A DNA stretch of 64,000 nt. Origin: Nemertoderma westbladi. Taxonomy: Eukaryota; Xenacoelomorpha; Nemertodermatida; Nemertodermatidae. The notes under the pieces were generated by a model. It saw nothing but the letters and a program-made list of their open reading frames with translations. It ran no database searches and was not told the DNA's origin. Position 1 is the stretch's first letter; each line of letters starts with the position of its first letter. A program made the position numbers and the translations under genes. The stretch lies in NCBI GenBank assembly GCA_032718475.1, contig JAUCBJ010006410.1:1-64000 (forward strand), in the 5' to 3' direction. Of this stretch, positions 1 to 10,271 are shown in pieces.

Positions 1-1395
1 AGTCCCACAAGAAATGAAAACAAATAAGTTGGTGCCAGTTCCCAATAAGGGCAACCTAACACTCTATGGTTCTTTTCGGGGAATCTCATTTATCTCGATT
101 GCTGCAAAGCTATACAATAGAATTCTATTAAATCGCATCAGGGATCCCATTGAGAGACTGCTCCGTGGAAAACAGAATGCGTTCCGTAAAGGTCGTGGGA
201 CCATGGAGCCCATTATGGCACTTAGAAGGATAATTGAAGAGTTATCAAAAAAGAAAGACAGGCATCTGGCTGTTATCTTTGTTGACTTCTTCAAGGCCTT
301 TGATTCAGTCTCGCGCTCACGTATGTTCAGCATACTTTCATTATATGGGATTCCTGATGAAATTATTGCAGCAATCAGATCAGTATACGATGGTTCGACA
401 ACATTTGTGTCTACTGTTGACGGTGACACAGAACCATTTGAAGTGTTATGGGGCGTCCTCCAGGGAGACACACTTGCACCATTCTTGTTCATAATTGTTG
501 TTGACTATATTCTACGCATGTCCTTAGATCATCATAATGATGATGGGGTGATGATAACTCTACCTACTGGCTCCAGAAGTCGAGGAAATTCTGCCAAGTA
601 CCTAACTGATCTAGACTTTGCTGATGACTTAGGAGTACTCTCAGAATCACTAGAGCGAGCCCAACGGCTCCTCAGCTCATTAGAACATGCTGCTTCTAGT
701 GTTGGTCTTTTTATTAACTCCAGAAAGACCAAAATTTTGACAGTTAACTTTGAAAGTCCTCAGCAAGTATCTGATCGGATGAGCATAAGCTCAAAAGATG
801 GTATGCTTGAGCATGTGGATGACTTCTGTTACCTGGGATCATGGATCCGGAAGTCAGGTGAGGACCTTCGAATACGTAAGGGAAAGGTATGGGCAGCCTT
901 GAATAGGCTTTCCAGGATTTGGAAGTCACCGAGAATTAATCGGAAACTTAAGGTCCGATTATTTAGAGCAGCAGTAGTTCCAGTACTCCTCTACGGGAGT
1001 CCATGCTGGGCTCTAACTGCTGAGGACACCAAATCTCTGGACGGCACATTCACAAGAATGCTACGCCGGGTTCATTGTGTTAAGTTCAATGCACACATCT
1101 CCAACCAGACACTATATAACATTGGAGGTGTCTCATTGGTTCCCCAAGCTTGACACTAGAACAAAATCGCCTCCGCTTTGCAGGACATTGCTTTCGCTGT
1201 GAGGACCAGCCAGTGCATAATCTTGTACTTTGGCAGCCTCATGGAGTGAATAAGCATGGTGGACAGCCCATGACTTTCTTGAGACGCATTTTAAAGGACA
1301 CTGGCCTTGAAGATGCTGATGATCTAGCAAATGTCATGGGTGATAGGGAGTTGTGGCGGTGCAATTTTGTCGATAAGCCGGCACAGCATTCTTAA
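1..1395 (+). pseudogene. LINE copy 1: reverse transcriptase 3' part, frameshifted
   Basis: This is the C-terminal part of a non-LTR retrotransposon reverse transcriptase, entering from the left window edge. An open frame runs to a TGA at 1151-1153. It contains the motif-A segment (VDFFKAFDS), the LQGDTLAPFLF segment and the catalytic box LDFADDLG, followed by the thumb. After about position 1143 the protein continues in another frame (LEQNRLRFAGHCFR ... DKPAQHS, stop near 1395). Copy 3 at 29951-31262 reads through this point with one extra C, so copy 1 has a one-base deletion in a C run. The 3' UTR has short TAG repeats near 1426-1437 and an AATTT repeat at 1482-1500. The first Met in the window is internal, not a real start. 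I recognise the RT family with confidence but not the clade. Confidence 0.85.
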
Positions 1396-1603
1396 AAATG
1401 CAGCTGCAATGCAGCATGCCGATCCTAGTAGTAGTATGCCGCCGATGATAGTAGGAAATCTGCTACGGAATGGCAAGCAATTAATTTAATTTAATTTAAT
1501 TGCGCCTCGGGAATGGCATGAAACCGGTAAAAACATACGTGGTAAATAATAAAAATATAATTAATTGATAAAATAAAAAAGAACATTTTATTGACATACT
1601 ATT

Positions 1604-2056
1604 CAGTTCTTATATAAATATGCTCAGCCAGCTGTTGCGACCAACACTAATCACCGTAATTCGAGTGCAATCCACCGCTGTTCTACAGCTATCATTGGCA
1701 GTAGACAGGGCGGTAACCTACGTGTAGCCGAAGGCCCTCAACGGCAAAACGATGCGGAACGACAAGCCCATATACATATTGGACGACTACACCCTACTGT
1801 TACCAAGGAGGATATAGCTGCCCACCTGGCCGCGGAGAACGCACCTTTTGATGATATTATTCCGATCACACCACGACCTGAATCGCCGTTTGTTAGTTTC
1901 CATCTCGTATGTAAACAGAACGAACGGGACACCCTGATGGATCCTTCCCTATGGAACGAGGGAATTACAATTCGTAACTACAAACTATCGGATGGCAAGC
2001 AATTAAAGAAAGAAAGAGCCAACCAACAGCCAAGGTTCTGGGGAATTTCCAGCTGA
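1604..2056 (+). pseudogene. LINE ORF1-like fragment
   Basis: A frame of about 150 codons ends at TGA 2054-2056. The middle reads like the C-terminal domain of ORF1 proteins of jockey/CR1-type LINEs: an 'IHIGRLHPTVTKEDI' start with an RRM-like feel, then 'FVSFHLV' and 'PSLWNEGITIRNYKL', which resemble the common 'sFkv ... WP.gv.vR.y' ending. It has no clear start codon or N-terminal part. It lies directly after the LINE tail of copy 1, so it may belong to a second, tandem LINE remnant. The family match is by eye only. Confidence 0.4.
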
Positions 2057-2300
2057 TCGGGTGGCTGGTTGGAAGTCTCACTTTCAGATAATGAATCAAT
2101 AATGATGGAGTACTCTGCTCTTCAATTCCTGATGACTTTGCTATACATCGTGTTTTTCCCACATTACTCAAAGTCACCCCCAAGGTGATACTACGTTTTC
2201 GAAAGTAGCGCGCAGTAACCGCGCGCGACCACAAGAAATGGGGACTAACAACCTAGTTACTGTCCCTCCAAGGAAATCCTTCATTCATTGCAATGGTGAT
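2057..2300 (+). pseudogene. Heavily decayed LINE sequence
   Basis: The stretch around 2230-2290 (ccacaagaaatgggg ... gtccctccaagg) lines up by eye with the first 50 bases of the window, which are RT coding sequence just before the 'FRGIS' motif. This suggests that the ORF1-like fragment before it and this stretch come from one decayed LINE. Stops are present in all three + frames. Confidence 0.3.
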
Positions 2301-3302
2301 CCTTTCAAAACTTGAAAGGATGTATCGATAAAGCATGGCCAATTATCGCAACACCAAGGTCGGAATATTCAATTGTAAACCCTTTGACGTGGTTTGTGGT
2401 CACTTTGAAACAGTTGAGAACCCTTTGACATAGTAAAACGATAAAGAAAGTCTGTTCTTGAAAAAATACGATGGTCGCTTTGGGGCACCGTAGATGTGAT
2501 ACCATCTGTAGAAAAACTGAACGTTCCAGAATTTATGTACAATACTTAAGATACAAAAAGTCTGTAATTACAATGATCAACATATTATTATCAAGAACCT
2601 AACTAGCAATTTTAAGTTCGCCTTGTCTATCTATTTTATTTATTTATTTAAACCAGACAATTATATCATAGGGATATTACGTCCATAACTACAGAACCAT
2701 TAATATTGTACAGAAGCAGAGCACGACCCATTAAAAAGCGCAAAACAAAACACAGCACGTAATAGATTGTGTATTGTAATATATATTAGTAAAAGATAAA
2801 ATATTTAAAAAAAAAAACAAGAAATTGAAGGATAAAAGAAAATGTGCACAGCCTGTAATAATGTAGGCAGATTATATTATAAAAAATCAATTGTTTTACG
2901 AATCCGACTCGACCGAGAAGTTGCCACCACTACAGCCTGTAATAAACTATTATTTGACTCCTCCGGGCGGTTGAGTAAAGAAACTATTGATTATACCTAA
3001 TATGTATAAATTTAGGCAAACCAAGTTGCCCAAACATCAATGAGACACTATAGTCGTAACTATAACCAAAAAGACGTCAGGCTATGTTATTATAACCAAC
3101 TCGGAATTTATTGTATATGCCGAGACTAAAATTGCGTCTGGACCATAATGCGTTACAATAAAATTGAGTAAAGTATCTATAAACAGCTGGTTGCATTGGG
3201 AATATCCAAGTAAACATATCCTCGTTTAAAATGGGCGGTACTTTTTCCGCTTAATTGAATTAATATGCCGCCCAGTCAAGCCGGAAATGCCTTTATTAAT
3301 AT
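2301..3302. other. Non-coding, no gene seen
   Basis: AT-rich intergenic DNA. A 66-codon - strand frame at 2305-2505 has no recognisable motif and is treated as chance. No RNA gene or clear repeat was seen. Confidence 0.5.
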
Positions 3303-3595
3303 AAAGGTGTAATATTATGGGTTCGTTCAGAAGTGGAAAAAAAGAGAAAGCGCGTCACCGGGGGTTGAACCAGCGCTATACGTACGTTTCGGCCTAACAG
3401 GCCTCATCAGTAGCGCTAACCAGCTCAGCCACTAGCCCCTGACACTCACACTCCCACCTAATCCACTTCTACTAAACGGGCAGTCTTAAGTTGCATATAT
3501 ACTACTATCTCTAACAGCATTTTTTCCACTTCTGAACAAACCCATAATATTACACCTTTAATTACAGTTGCAACAGCTCATCTCCAATTTATTTT
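3303..3595 (-). mobile_element. Hammerhead-bearing SINE-like element, copy 1
   Basis: Read on the - strand this holds a pol III A-box-like stretch (TGGCTGAGCTGG), a hammerhead ribozyme core, then a perfect B box (GGTTCAACCCC). It is closely related to the + strand copy at 9551-9770. Copy 1 also carries inverted flanks: about 40 bases at 3303-3342 (ggtgtaatattatggg, gttcagaagtgg) recur inverted at about 3520-3560, so the whole unit can fold back on itself. The tail ...ttgcaacagctcatctcc is shared with copy 2. Schistosome Sm-alpha repeats are a known precedent for a SINE-like unit with pol III boxes and a hammerhead. Exact ends are uncertain. Confidence 0.7.
3372..3417 (-). ncRNA. Hammerhead ribozyme (copy 1)
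   Basis: On the - strand all core blocks of a hammerhead are present in order: stem I (AGCGCTA), CTGATGA, stem II (GGCC, loop TGTTA, GGCC), GAAA, a very short stem III (ACG-TA-CGT), the cleavage triplet ending in A, and the stem I partner (TAGCGCT). Every conserved core base is intact. The 3-bp stem III resembles the minimal hammerheads of animal retroelements, which often act as dimers. Predicted cleavage is just 5' of the TAGCGCT strand. Confidence 0.85.
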
Positions 3596-3744
3596 ATTAA
3601 TATAATCAAGCTATTCTGATAGGACTAAATATTTTCCCCTTGAAACAAATAAAACATAAATTATAAAAGCAGAAGCAATATTCCTAATTGTCTGAAACGA
3701 AAGCAGTTTTATATTCTAACATTCGTTTCTCATTCATTCGTTTA

Positions 3745-4060
3745 ACCGTTATGCACTACGTAACCTTTATTCCTCAATTAGTTAACCTCAGTTTGTTTAA
3801 CCGCTAACCTAACCGTTGTTCCACGGTTAGTTTAACCGCTGTCCTAACTACTGTTTCTTAGTTAGTTTAACCGCTGTCTTAACCTTTGTTCCTCATTTAG
3901 TTTAACCGCTGTCCTAACCTTTTGTTCCTCATTTAGTTTAACCGCTGTCCTAACCTTTTGTTCCTCAGTTAGTTTAATCGATATGTCCTATCCCAACCAC
4001 ACTTTTCAGTCGTTTCACCTTTATTTCCTAACCTTTTCTCAGTAATATAACCATTATTTC
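3745..4060. repeat. Minisatellite, about 38-40 bp unit
   Basis: Five to six diverged copies of a unit of the form gttagtttaaccgctgtcc + taacctttgttcctca. Non-coding. Confidence 0.8.
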
Positions 4061-4139
4061 CTAACCTACTTGGCATATTGAAATTATGTACCGCCCAGTG
4101 AAAAATGCTTCAAAGAGGTTGTGCAAATATACGAAATAT

Positions 4140-4308
4140 CACCCCTGACACTTGCGAGATTATCCGCATCTTCAAGGCCAGTGTCCTTTATGAGGTTATC
4201 ACGAAAGTCATGGACTGTCCACTATGCTTAATCTCTAAATGAGGCCACCAAAATCCCAGGATAGTGCAGTGGCTGGTGAAAGCAATGCCCTGCAAAGCGG
4301 AGGCGGCT
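4140..4308 (-). pseudogene. LINE 3' fragment (same family as copies 1-3)
   Basis: The - strand shows degraded versions of the LINE C-terminal coding segment: 'atccgcatcttcaaggccagtg', 'catggactgtcca', 'gcaatgccctgcaaagcgg' match the corresponding blocks of copies 2 and 3 with several substitutions and indels. Only the last part of the RT gene is present. Confidence 0.7.
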
Positions 4309-4377
4309 CAGCTTTGCTTTGTACAGTCATGGAATGCTACTGTAGCTTTGCTTTGTACAGTCATGGAATGCTACTGT
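4309..4377. repeat. 39-bp tandem duplication
   Basis: Two near-identical units containing gctttgctttgtacagtcatg directly follow the LINE fragment. Confidence 0.8.
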
Positions 4378-4589
4378 ATATTGATGAATTATGTTCTAAT
4401 GATATCTGAAGATTACATTCAAAAGCCTAAAATAAAGTAGTATTGAAATTTTATAAACATTATGGAGGGTGGGTGGGGTTAGGCTCCGACTTGCTAGAAA
4501 TGGTTGTTGTATTTGTAGCGGACTACCATGAGTCACTGATAGACTTTAGTTTCAATATGTGGATTTCGAAGTCTCATTTAGGTTAGGTT

Positions 4590-4856
4590 CCACCTTGGTG
4601 TAGTGGTTGCATTGAATTCAGATCTCCTGTAGGTCGTGGGTTCGATCCTCACATGGGCCAGGGCAGTTTTCGTTTCGGTACGAATGCTTTAAAGGGACCA
4701 GCAAGGGCGCATCTCTGCCTTGCATCCTCCTTAAGTGGTAGCTAAATCTCTGGGAGTAAAGTTCTGGGGGGACCGCACTGGAAATAAGTCGTCAGACTTT
4801 GTGCGTAATCCCTGGCCTAGCGGCCGAAGAAAATTTACTTTACTTTACTTTTATGA
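4590..4856 (+). mobile_element. tRNA-derived SINE
   Basis: The head carries a pol III A box (TGGTGTAGTGG) and B box (GGTTCGATCCT) at tRNA-like spacing. A tRNA-unrelated body of about 170 bases follows, ending in a TTTAC repeat tail (tttactttactttactttt). The head does not fold into a complete tRNA acceptor stem, so this is a SINE and not a tRNA gene. It is unrelated to the hammerhead SINE outside the promoter boxes. Confidence 0.8.
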
Positions 4857-6394
4857 AATACCATATCACTGTGCTGGAGTACTGCATATTGTACGCCTGA
4901 TATAATATACTACAATATTATTATATTATATTTTATCCAGGCTGACGTATTTTACTTCTTTTGATTTATACGTGTAGGCCTACATCGCTGGAGGCGGCTC
5001 TTTGTCACCCCTACATATTAAGGGAGATGGTGTAAGCACATTATTTCCTCCTTTGCGCGTATACCTTTATAAAAAATATTCACTCTTGAACATCATGAAA
5101 TAATAATTGATGTCAAAATTATACTGTAAAACGCCCAAAGGTAAATAATTGTTTTATTTCTACTTATACTTGCTGAATCCATTTGCATAAACCATAAAAA
5201 CGTATTCAGAATTCACAAAGAAAATTTCGGCCTTAAAAGCCTCTTTCGGCCTAAAAATTATTTACATTATTTGCAAAGAAATGTGATTGTTTGGGAATAA
5301 TAGAGGCGGATTATGAAAGGCTAAGTAAAACTCGCACGGAGATAAATGTGATTACCACATATTGAATGTGCAAATTGTAAAACTCATTCGAAGTAATGAG
5401 CTTATAATATATACTGTATACCTACATATAGTTAGGCACAGCAAGCAGTGCCATTTTCCGGATTTCACCTTTCAATATTAAAAATAGGGTTTGTCGCACG
5501 CGGACGATGCAAGTCTTCCGGGTGAATTTGATTTTGGATCGGATTGATTATACCACGTTCAAATTGATAAGTTAGTTACACCAGGTTAGGTTGAAGGACG
5601 TCGCTTGTAACGTAGGGCCAGGTAGGAAGTAACCAGGGTTAAACAGTCAACATAAAACTAATTGGGATGGCATGCCTTGTACCACTGACATCCATTGCAC
5701 AACATATTGCTCCTGTGTTTACCTGGTATAATGCGCCCTGGGCAGAGAAGTGACTGAAGGAACTAATTACTTCTCGGCTTCACAAACACAAAAGATTGTC
5801 ACAGAAAGCGAAGTATTCGGTTTCAAAACCTATTTCCCGAGAAACGGATTTCCGTTGGAGGTACCGAAGGCGTTTATTACGGAAAGTGCCAACCGAGAGT
5901 GAAACCACAGCATAGCTTTAGATATTTGGTGAGGTTTTATGAGCTTCTCAATTCAGAGCACCAAAATGCTTAGTTTGGATTTCTGAGGACTAATTGGCAA
6001 GTAGGCCAAGTGTTAGTGTATCAAAAATGTTACAAAACTCGAATTTATTTCCCCATTTATTGCATTGTGAAATGTTGCTAATGCTAATGAAGAACAATAT
6101 CGACTCATACACAATAATGCAGTATAATACCGATACGTCAAATAATAATAACATCAGATACCGCAGTACCGGTACTTCAGTAGTTAATGTAATATGAGTT
6201 TTATCTGACTAAAAAGAAGCTTACAAAATTGTGAACAGATACCGTAACAACAGTTTATGCCTACATATTACATTCCACCCCTCTCCACAAAAGTTCGCTT
6301 AAATCGATTCTAAAGACTCTTTAAGAATCTTTTAATTTAACTAAACCCATAATAGTTCGGAAATTTACGTTCTCTTGTGGATCGACGAAAATAA
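4857..6394. other. Non-coding, no gene seen
   Basis: AT-rich intergenic DNA with short open frames only. Nothing recognisable. Confidence 0.5.
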
Positions 6395-6830
6395 TTACTT
6401 TTCAGTTTCTAACTCAGGTTGTTTCTCATAACTATCAAAAGTATCCCTTCTACTAGCCTCATCATCTCTATCAGCAACTTCATGAAGTTGGGCTGGTTGG
6501 GCCAGATCTCGCACAGATACAGTACTCTCCCTTCCGTTTGAGTACCTCACATGAGTATAAAAAGGATTAGCCACAATCAAGTCTCCTTCACCTACTTGCG
6601 GATCGTATTTGGTGTTGCGAACATGGCGTCGGATTAGAACAGGACCCGGAGATGACAACCAGGTAGGAATCGATCGACATGTGGATGACTTACTGGTGTA
6701 ATTAAAGAGAAGCTCATGGGGTGTACAGATCGTGGCAGTGCACAGAAGAGATCAGATAGAGTGAAGTGCATCAGGAAGGACAGACTCCCACTCACTTTCG
6801 TCGTGGGTTATATGGACACATACGGCTGGT
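6395..6830 (-). pseudogene. Ty3/gypsy pol, integrase C-terminal end
   Basis: The - strand reads through the end of a gypsy polyprotein: 'ALHSI' then a stop, 'SLLCTATICTPHELLFNY', 'PTWLSSPGPVLIRRHVR', 'KYDPQVGEGDLIVANP', 'THVRYSNGRESTVS'. This is the region after the integrase catalytic domain in the invertebrate gypsy lineage that shares the SSPGPVLLRRHVR signature. One in-frame stop is visible, and the RNase H and catalytic integrase parts expected upstream are missing. Dead element. Confidence 0.8.
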
Positions 6831-7205
6831 AGCTATGTTATGAGAGTGTAAATAATTATTTAGCTCAGTAGAAATACCACATTGTGATATCACACGAATA
6901 TGGCAGATTTCGAACTTTCACAAAGTGGTAATAAAACCTAGCCATACAGGGGTGACAGAGGGAATGATGAAGGTTTGTTAGTGAAGTAGAATTTACTGAT
7001 GCACAATATAAACGTGAAACTCTATAAAAATTGTGAAAATCTATAGAAATTACAGATGCTCCTTCAATATCATGGTTAAGAGTACAGAAGGCAGTCTGTG
7101 CATCTGCCCAAAGTGGAAAAGATTTAGCTTGTATGAGAGGATTGATTTTATCTGAGAAATGTCAAACCCAGTTTGCATAAAAGGAGAATAAAGCAATCGA
7201 CCTCT

Positions 7206-7950
7206 TTAATTATTTATTGTTTGTAGGAAGGGGAATGTTTCGAAAAGGTTCCAACCTTCAGGATCAGGTTTAAGTGAACTATGAGAAACTTTGAACCCGA
7301 GCATAGATATTAAATTCTTGGAAAATATACACTTACTGAAATTGAAAGTAAGACTGTGTTTCCTGGCCGTTTCTAGAAACTTATTGAGATTGTCATCATG
7401 TTCTTGCTGTGTCATACCACAAATTGTAATATTGTCTAAGTAGACAAAGCAAGCATGGAGGTTGTTTTCTTTTATGAAGTTATCGATAATCTGTTGGAAT
7501 GCAGATACACCATTAGTTACCCATAAGGTATACATGTATACTGATACAGTGAACCATTTGCCTCGAATCTGGTGTAAAGTCTTTCTTCTTTAGGAATAGG
7601 AATTTGATGATATGTGCTTTTTAGGTTTAGGCCACCATAGAACTTGTACTTTGATACTTCATTGACTAGATTATCTATATGGGGAACCGGATAAGCATCA
7701 AGATGTGTATATTTGTTGATAGTTTGAGAGTAATCAACAATAAAGCGGACTCTATGATGATCCGTCATAGGAACAACATGAACTTGAGCTCGCCATATGA
7801 GATGGGTTCTATAACTTGATCCTTCAGAAGTTTGTCAATTTCCTTAGCAATATAATCCTTCTCTGAATGCCCAAATCGACGAGATTTGGTTGCTATGGGT
7901 ACACAGTTAGGTTGAACTACTAGGATCGGCTCGGCATGCTGCATTGCAGC
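7206..7950 (-). pseudogene. Ty3/gypsy reverse transcriptase fragment
   Basis: Three overlapping - strand frames give a broken gypsy RT. The first has 'VPIATKSRRFGHSEKDYIAKEIDKLL' and a degraded 'VIEPS' box. The second has 'RVRFIVDYSQTINKYTHLDAYPVPHIDNL'. The third has 'VTNGVSAFQQIIDNFI', 'FVYLDNITICG' (the catalytic YxDD box appears as YLDN) and 'HDDNLNKFLETARK'. The second Asp of the catalytic box is lost and there are frameshifts near 7530 and 7766, so it is inactive. A LINE (7916-9015) is inserted just 5' of it. Confidence 0.85.
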
Positions 7951-9015
7951 TGCATTTTTAAGAATGCTGTGCCGGCTTTTCGACAAATTTGCGCTGCCAC
8001 AACTCCCTATCACCCATGACATTTGCTAGATCATCCGCATCTTCATGGCCAGTGTCCTTTAAGATGCGTCTCCAGAAAGTCATGAGCTGTCCACCATTCT
8101 TATCCAATCCATGAGACTGCCAAAGCACAAGATTATGCACTGGCTGGTCCTCACGGCGAAAGCAATGTCCTGCAAAGCGGAGTCGACTTTGTTCAAATGT
8201 CAAGCTTGGGGGAACCAATGAGACACCTCTGATGTTATATAGTGTCTGGTTGGAGATACGTGCATTGTACTTGACACAATGAACCCGGCATAGGAGTACT
8301 GGAACTACTGCTGCTCTAAATAATCAGACCTTAAGTTTCCGATTAATTCTCTGTGACTTCCAAATCCTGGAAAGCCTATTCAAGGCTGCCCATGCCTTTC
8401 CATTACGTATTCGAAGGTCCTCACCTGACTTTCGGATCCATGATCCCAGGTAACAGAAGTCGTCCACATGTTCAAGCATACCATCCTTTGAGCTTATGCT
8501 CATCCAGTCAGAGACTTGCTGAGGACTTTCAAAGTTAACTGTCAAAATTTTGGTCTTTTTGGAGTAAAGACTAAGTCTAAGACCAACACTAGAAGCAGCC
8601 TGTTCTAATGAGCTGAGTCGTTGGGCTCCCTCTAGTGATTCTGAGAGTACTCCTAAGTCATCAGCAAAGTCTAGATCAGTTAGGTACTTGGCAGGATTTC
8701 CTGGACTTCTGGAGCCAGTAGGTGGTGTTACCATCACCCCATCATCACTATGATCATCTAAGGACATGCGTAGAACATAGTCAACCACAATTATGAACAA
8801 GAATGGCGCAAGTGTGTCTCCTTGGAGGACTCACCATAATACTTCAAATGGTTCTATGTCACCATCAACAGTAGACACAAATGTCGTTGAACCTGATCTG
8901 ATTGCTACAATAATTTCATCCGGAATCCCATATAATGAAAGCATGCTGAACATACGTGAGTGAGAGACTGAATCAAAGGCCTTGAAGAAGTCAACAAAGA
9001 TAACAGCCAGATAAC
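7916..9015 (-). mobile_element. LINE copy 2 inserted in the gypsy element
   Basis: This is a 5'-truncated copy of the same LINE as copies 1 and 3, on the - strand. The 3' end at 7916 has the shared 'ctactaggatcgg' tail. The coding part includes FADDLGVL and the C-terminal 'RLRFAGHCFRREDQPVHNLVLWQ'. It has internal deletions (the block around 'EDTKSLDGTF' is missing near 8290) and frameshifts, and it begins at the 'VIFVDFFKAFDS' motif. It separates the gypsy protease/NC part from the gypsy RT, so it inserted later than the gypsy. Confidence 0.85.
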
Positions 9016-9039
9016 GGCAGTCAGCTAATTTAACCTAGT

Positions 9040-9561
9040 TATAATATTGTCCATTTATCACTAACGTAGCTTCACAGAAACCATTTACTTTCTTGGTTTC
9101 AGAATGTTTCAAGTAGCCATGTTAATGTCAAAGTTTGCTTTCTTCACAGTAAGTTTACCCAAAATACTATGGTGTATAAAACTTTCAGAACTTCTGCTAT
9201 TGATCAATGCCTTGCATGGTTTCTTTTTGAGCATAACATCAACTAAACTTCCCGATAAGCAGGTTGGAGCACCGATAGTAGCTAGAGTAGCAAAAGCAGA
9301 GGCAGTAACAGCCTGATTCGTCTTACTTTGAGACTAACAAACCTTGGCGAAGTGACCATTCTTACCACAGTTAAGGCAGTCAGTATGTTTTGCTGGACAC
9401 GATTCATGTCCTCCGGGGTGCAGTTTACCACCACAGAAGTAACCTTTCTTTACTGTCACAGATGCTGATGTGTTTGGAGGATCGTTTCCTGAATCACCAC
9501 AATCTTTTCGATCCATGCTGGCCGAGCTGTAACTGCAAAAAAACTTAAGACTGCCGTTCAA
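9040..9561 (-). pseudogene. Ty3/gypsy gag nucleocapsid and protease remnant
   Basis: Reading leftward, the first part (9561-9334) carries two zinc-binding patches: 'FCGGKLHPGGHESC' and a standard knuckle 'CLNCGKNGHFAKVC' (C-x2-C-x4-H-x4-C). The second part (about 9316-9100, - strand) has 'ALINSRSSESFIH', matching the 'ALIDTGSSESFI' protease site with the catalytic Asp position changed. This is the 5' half of the gypsy element whose 3' half lies at 6395-7950. Confidence 0.75.
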
Positions 9562-9770
9562 TATAAGTGGATTAGGTGGGAGTTAGAGTGTCAGGGTCTA
9601 GTGGCTGAGCTGGTTAGCGCTACTGATGAGGTCTGTTAGGCCGAAACGTACGTATAGCGCTGGCTCAACCCCCGGTGACACGCTTTCTCTTTTTTTCCAC
9701 TTATGAACAAAACCATTACCATTACATCATTAATTACAGTTGCAACAGCTCATCTCCAATTTATTTAATA
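9551..9770 (+). mobile_element. Hammerhead-bearing SINE-like element, copy 2
   Basis: This is the + strand relative of the 3303-3595 element, 5'-truncated at 'aagtggattaggtggg'. It holds an A box (TGGCTGAGCTGG, 9603-9614), a full hammerhead, then a slightly mutated B box (GGCTCAACCCC, from 9662), a T run and the 'cagttgcaacagctcatctcc' tail. The hammerhead occupies the place of the anticodon and variable arms between the two promoter boxes. It lies at the edge of the gypsy remnant. Confidence 0.75.
9616..9661 (+). ncRNA. Hammerhead ribozyme (copy 2)
   Basis: Stem I AGCGCTA (9616-9622) pairs with TAGCGCT (9655-9661). CTGATGA is at 9623-9629. Stem II GGTC/GGCC has one G-U pair (30-33 with 39-42, loop TGTTA). 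GAAA is at 9643-9646. Stem III is ACG/CGT with a TA loop, and the cleavage-site A is at 9654. The change in stem II relative to copy 1 keeps pairing through the G-U wobble. Confidence 0.85.
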
Positions 9771-10266
9771 TTATTGTAAACACCACCATGTCCGCAACCC
9801 TAACCGACATTTGTTAAGTTGATTTTAATCCTTTTCTGCAGTGACATTTCACGGCTAAAGTTTTAGCATGTAGGCCTTATAGGCCCTACTATGGTAACTT
9901 GCTTTCGTGGTGGCCGTTATGGGCTCCGTACTTCTAGGATATGTAAAAACTTGGAGCTCCCTCTGCCATTATCTGCACTCTGTTAACAATCCGATCTCCA
10001 ACGGGGCTGGAGTGATCAACAATAATATCCATAATAACAACTAATAATAACAAATAATCGACAATATCAACAATAATATGCAATAAAATAGATCATCTTC
10101 AGGCAGTCCCATGGTTCAATAAATGTGGACGCCAACCAATTACATATCATACTGTGTATATACGGTAGTTACGGAAGATGTCGCTAGGGATTCCTTTCCA
10201 ATTTTTAAATTTAAATACATTTTTTATTTAGAGAGTGAAAATTATTGGGAGTTAAAATACACAATA
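9771..10266. other. Non-coding, pre-insertion flank
   Basis: AT-rich sequence without a gene. It is the 5' flank of the LTR element. Confidence 0.5.
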
Positions 10267-10271
10267 GTGCA
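10267..10271. repeat. Target-site duplication (5') of the LTR element
   Basis: GTGCA immediately precedes the 5' LTR and recurs at 23695-23699 immediately after the 3' LTR. Five bases is normal for BEL/Pao and retroviral-type integration. Confidence 0.9.

Noticed and set aside
4590-4670. Functional tRNA gene
   Set aside because: A and B boxes are present but the acceptor stem does not close and a SINE body with TTTAC tail follows.
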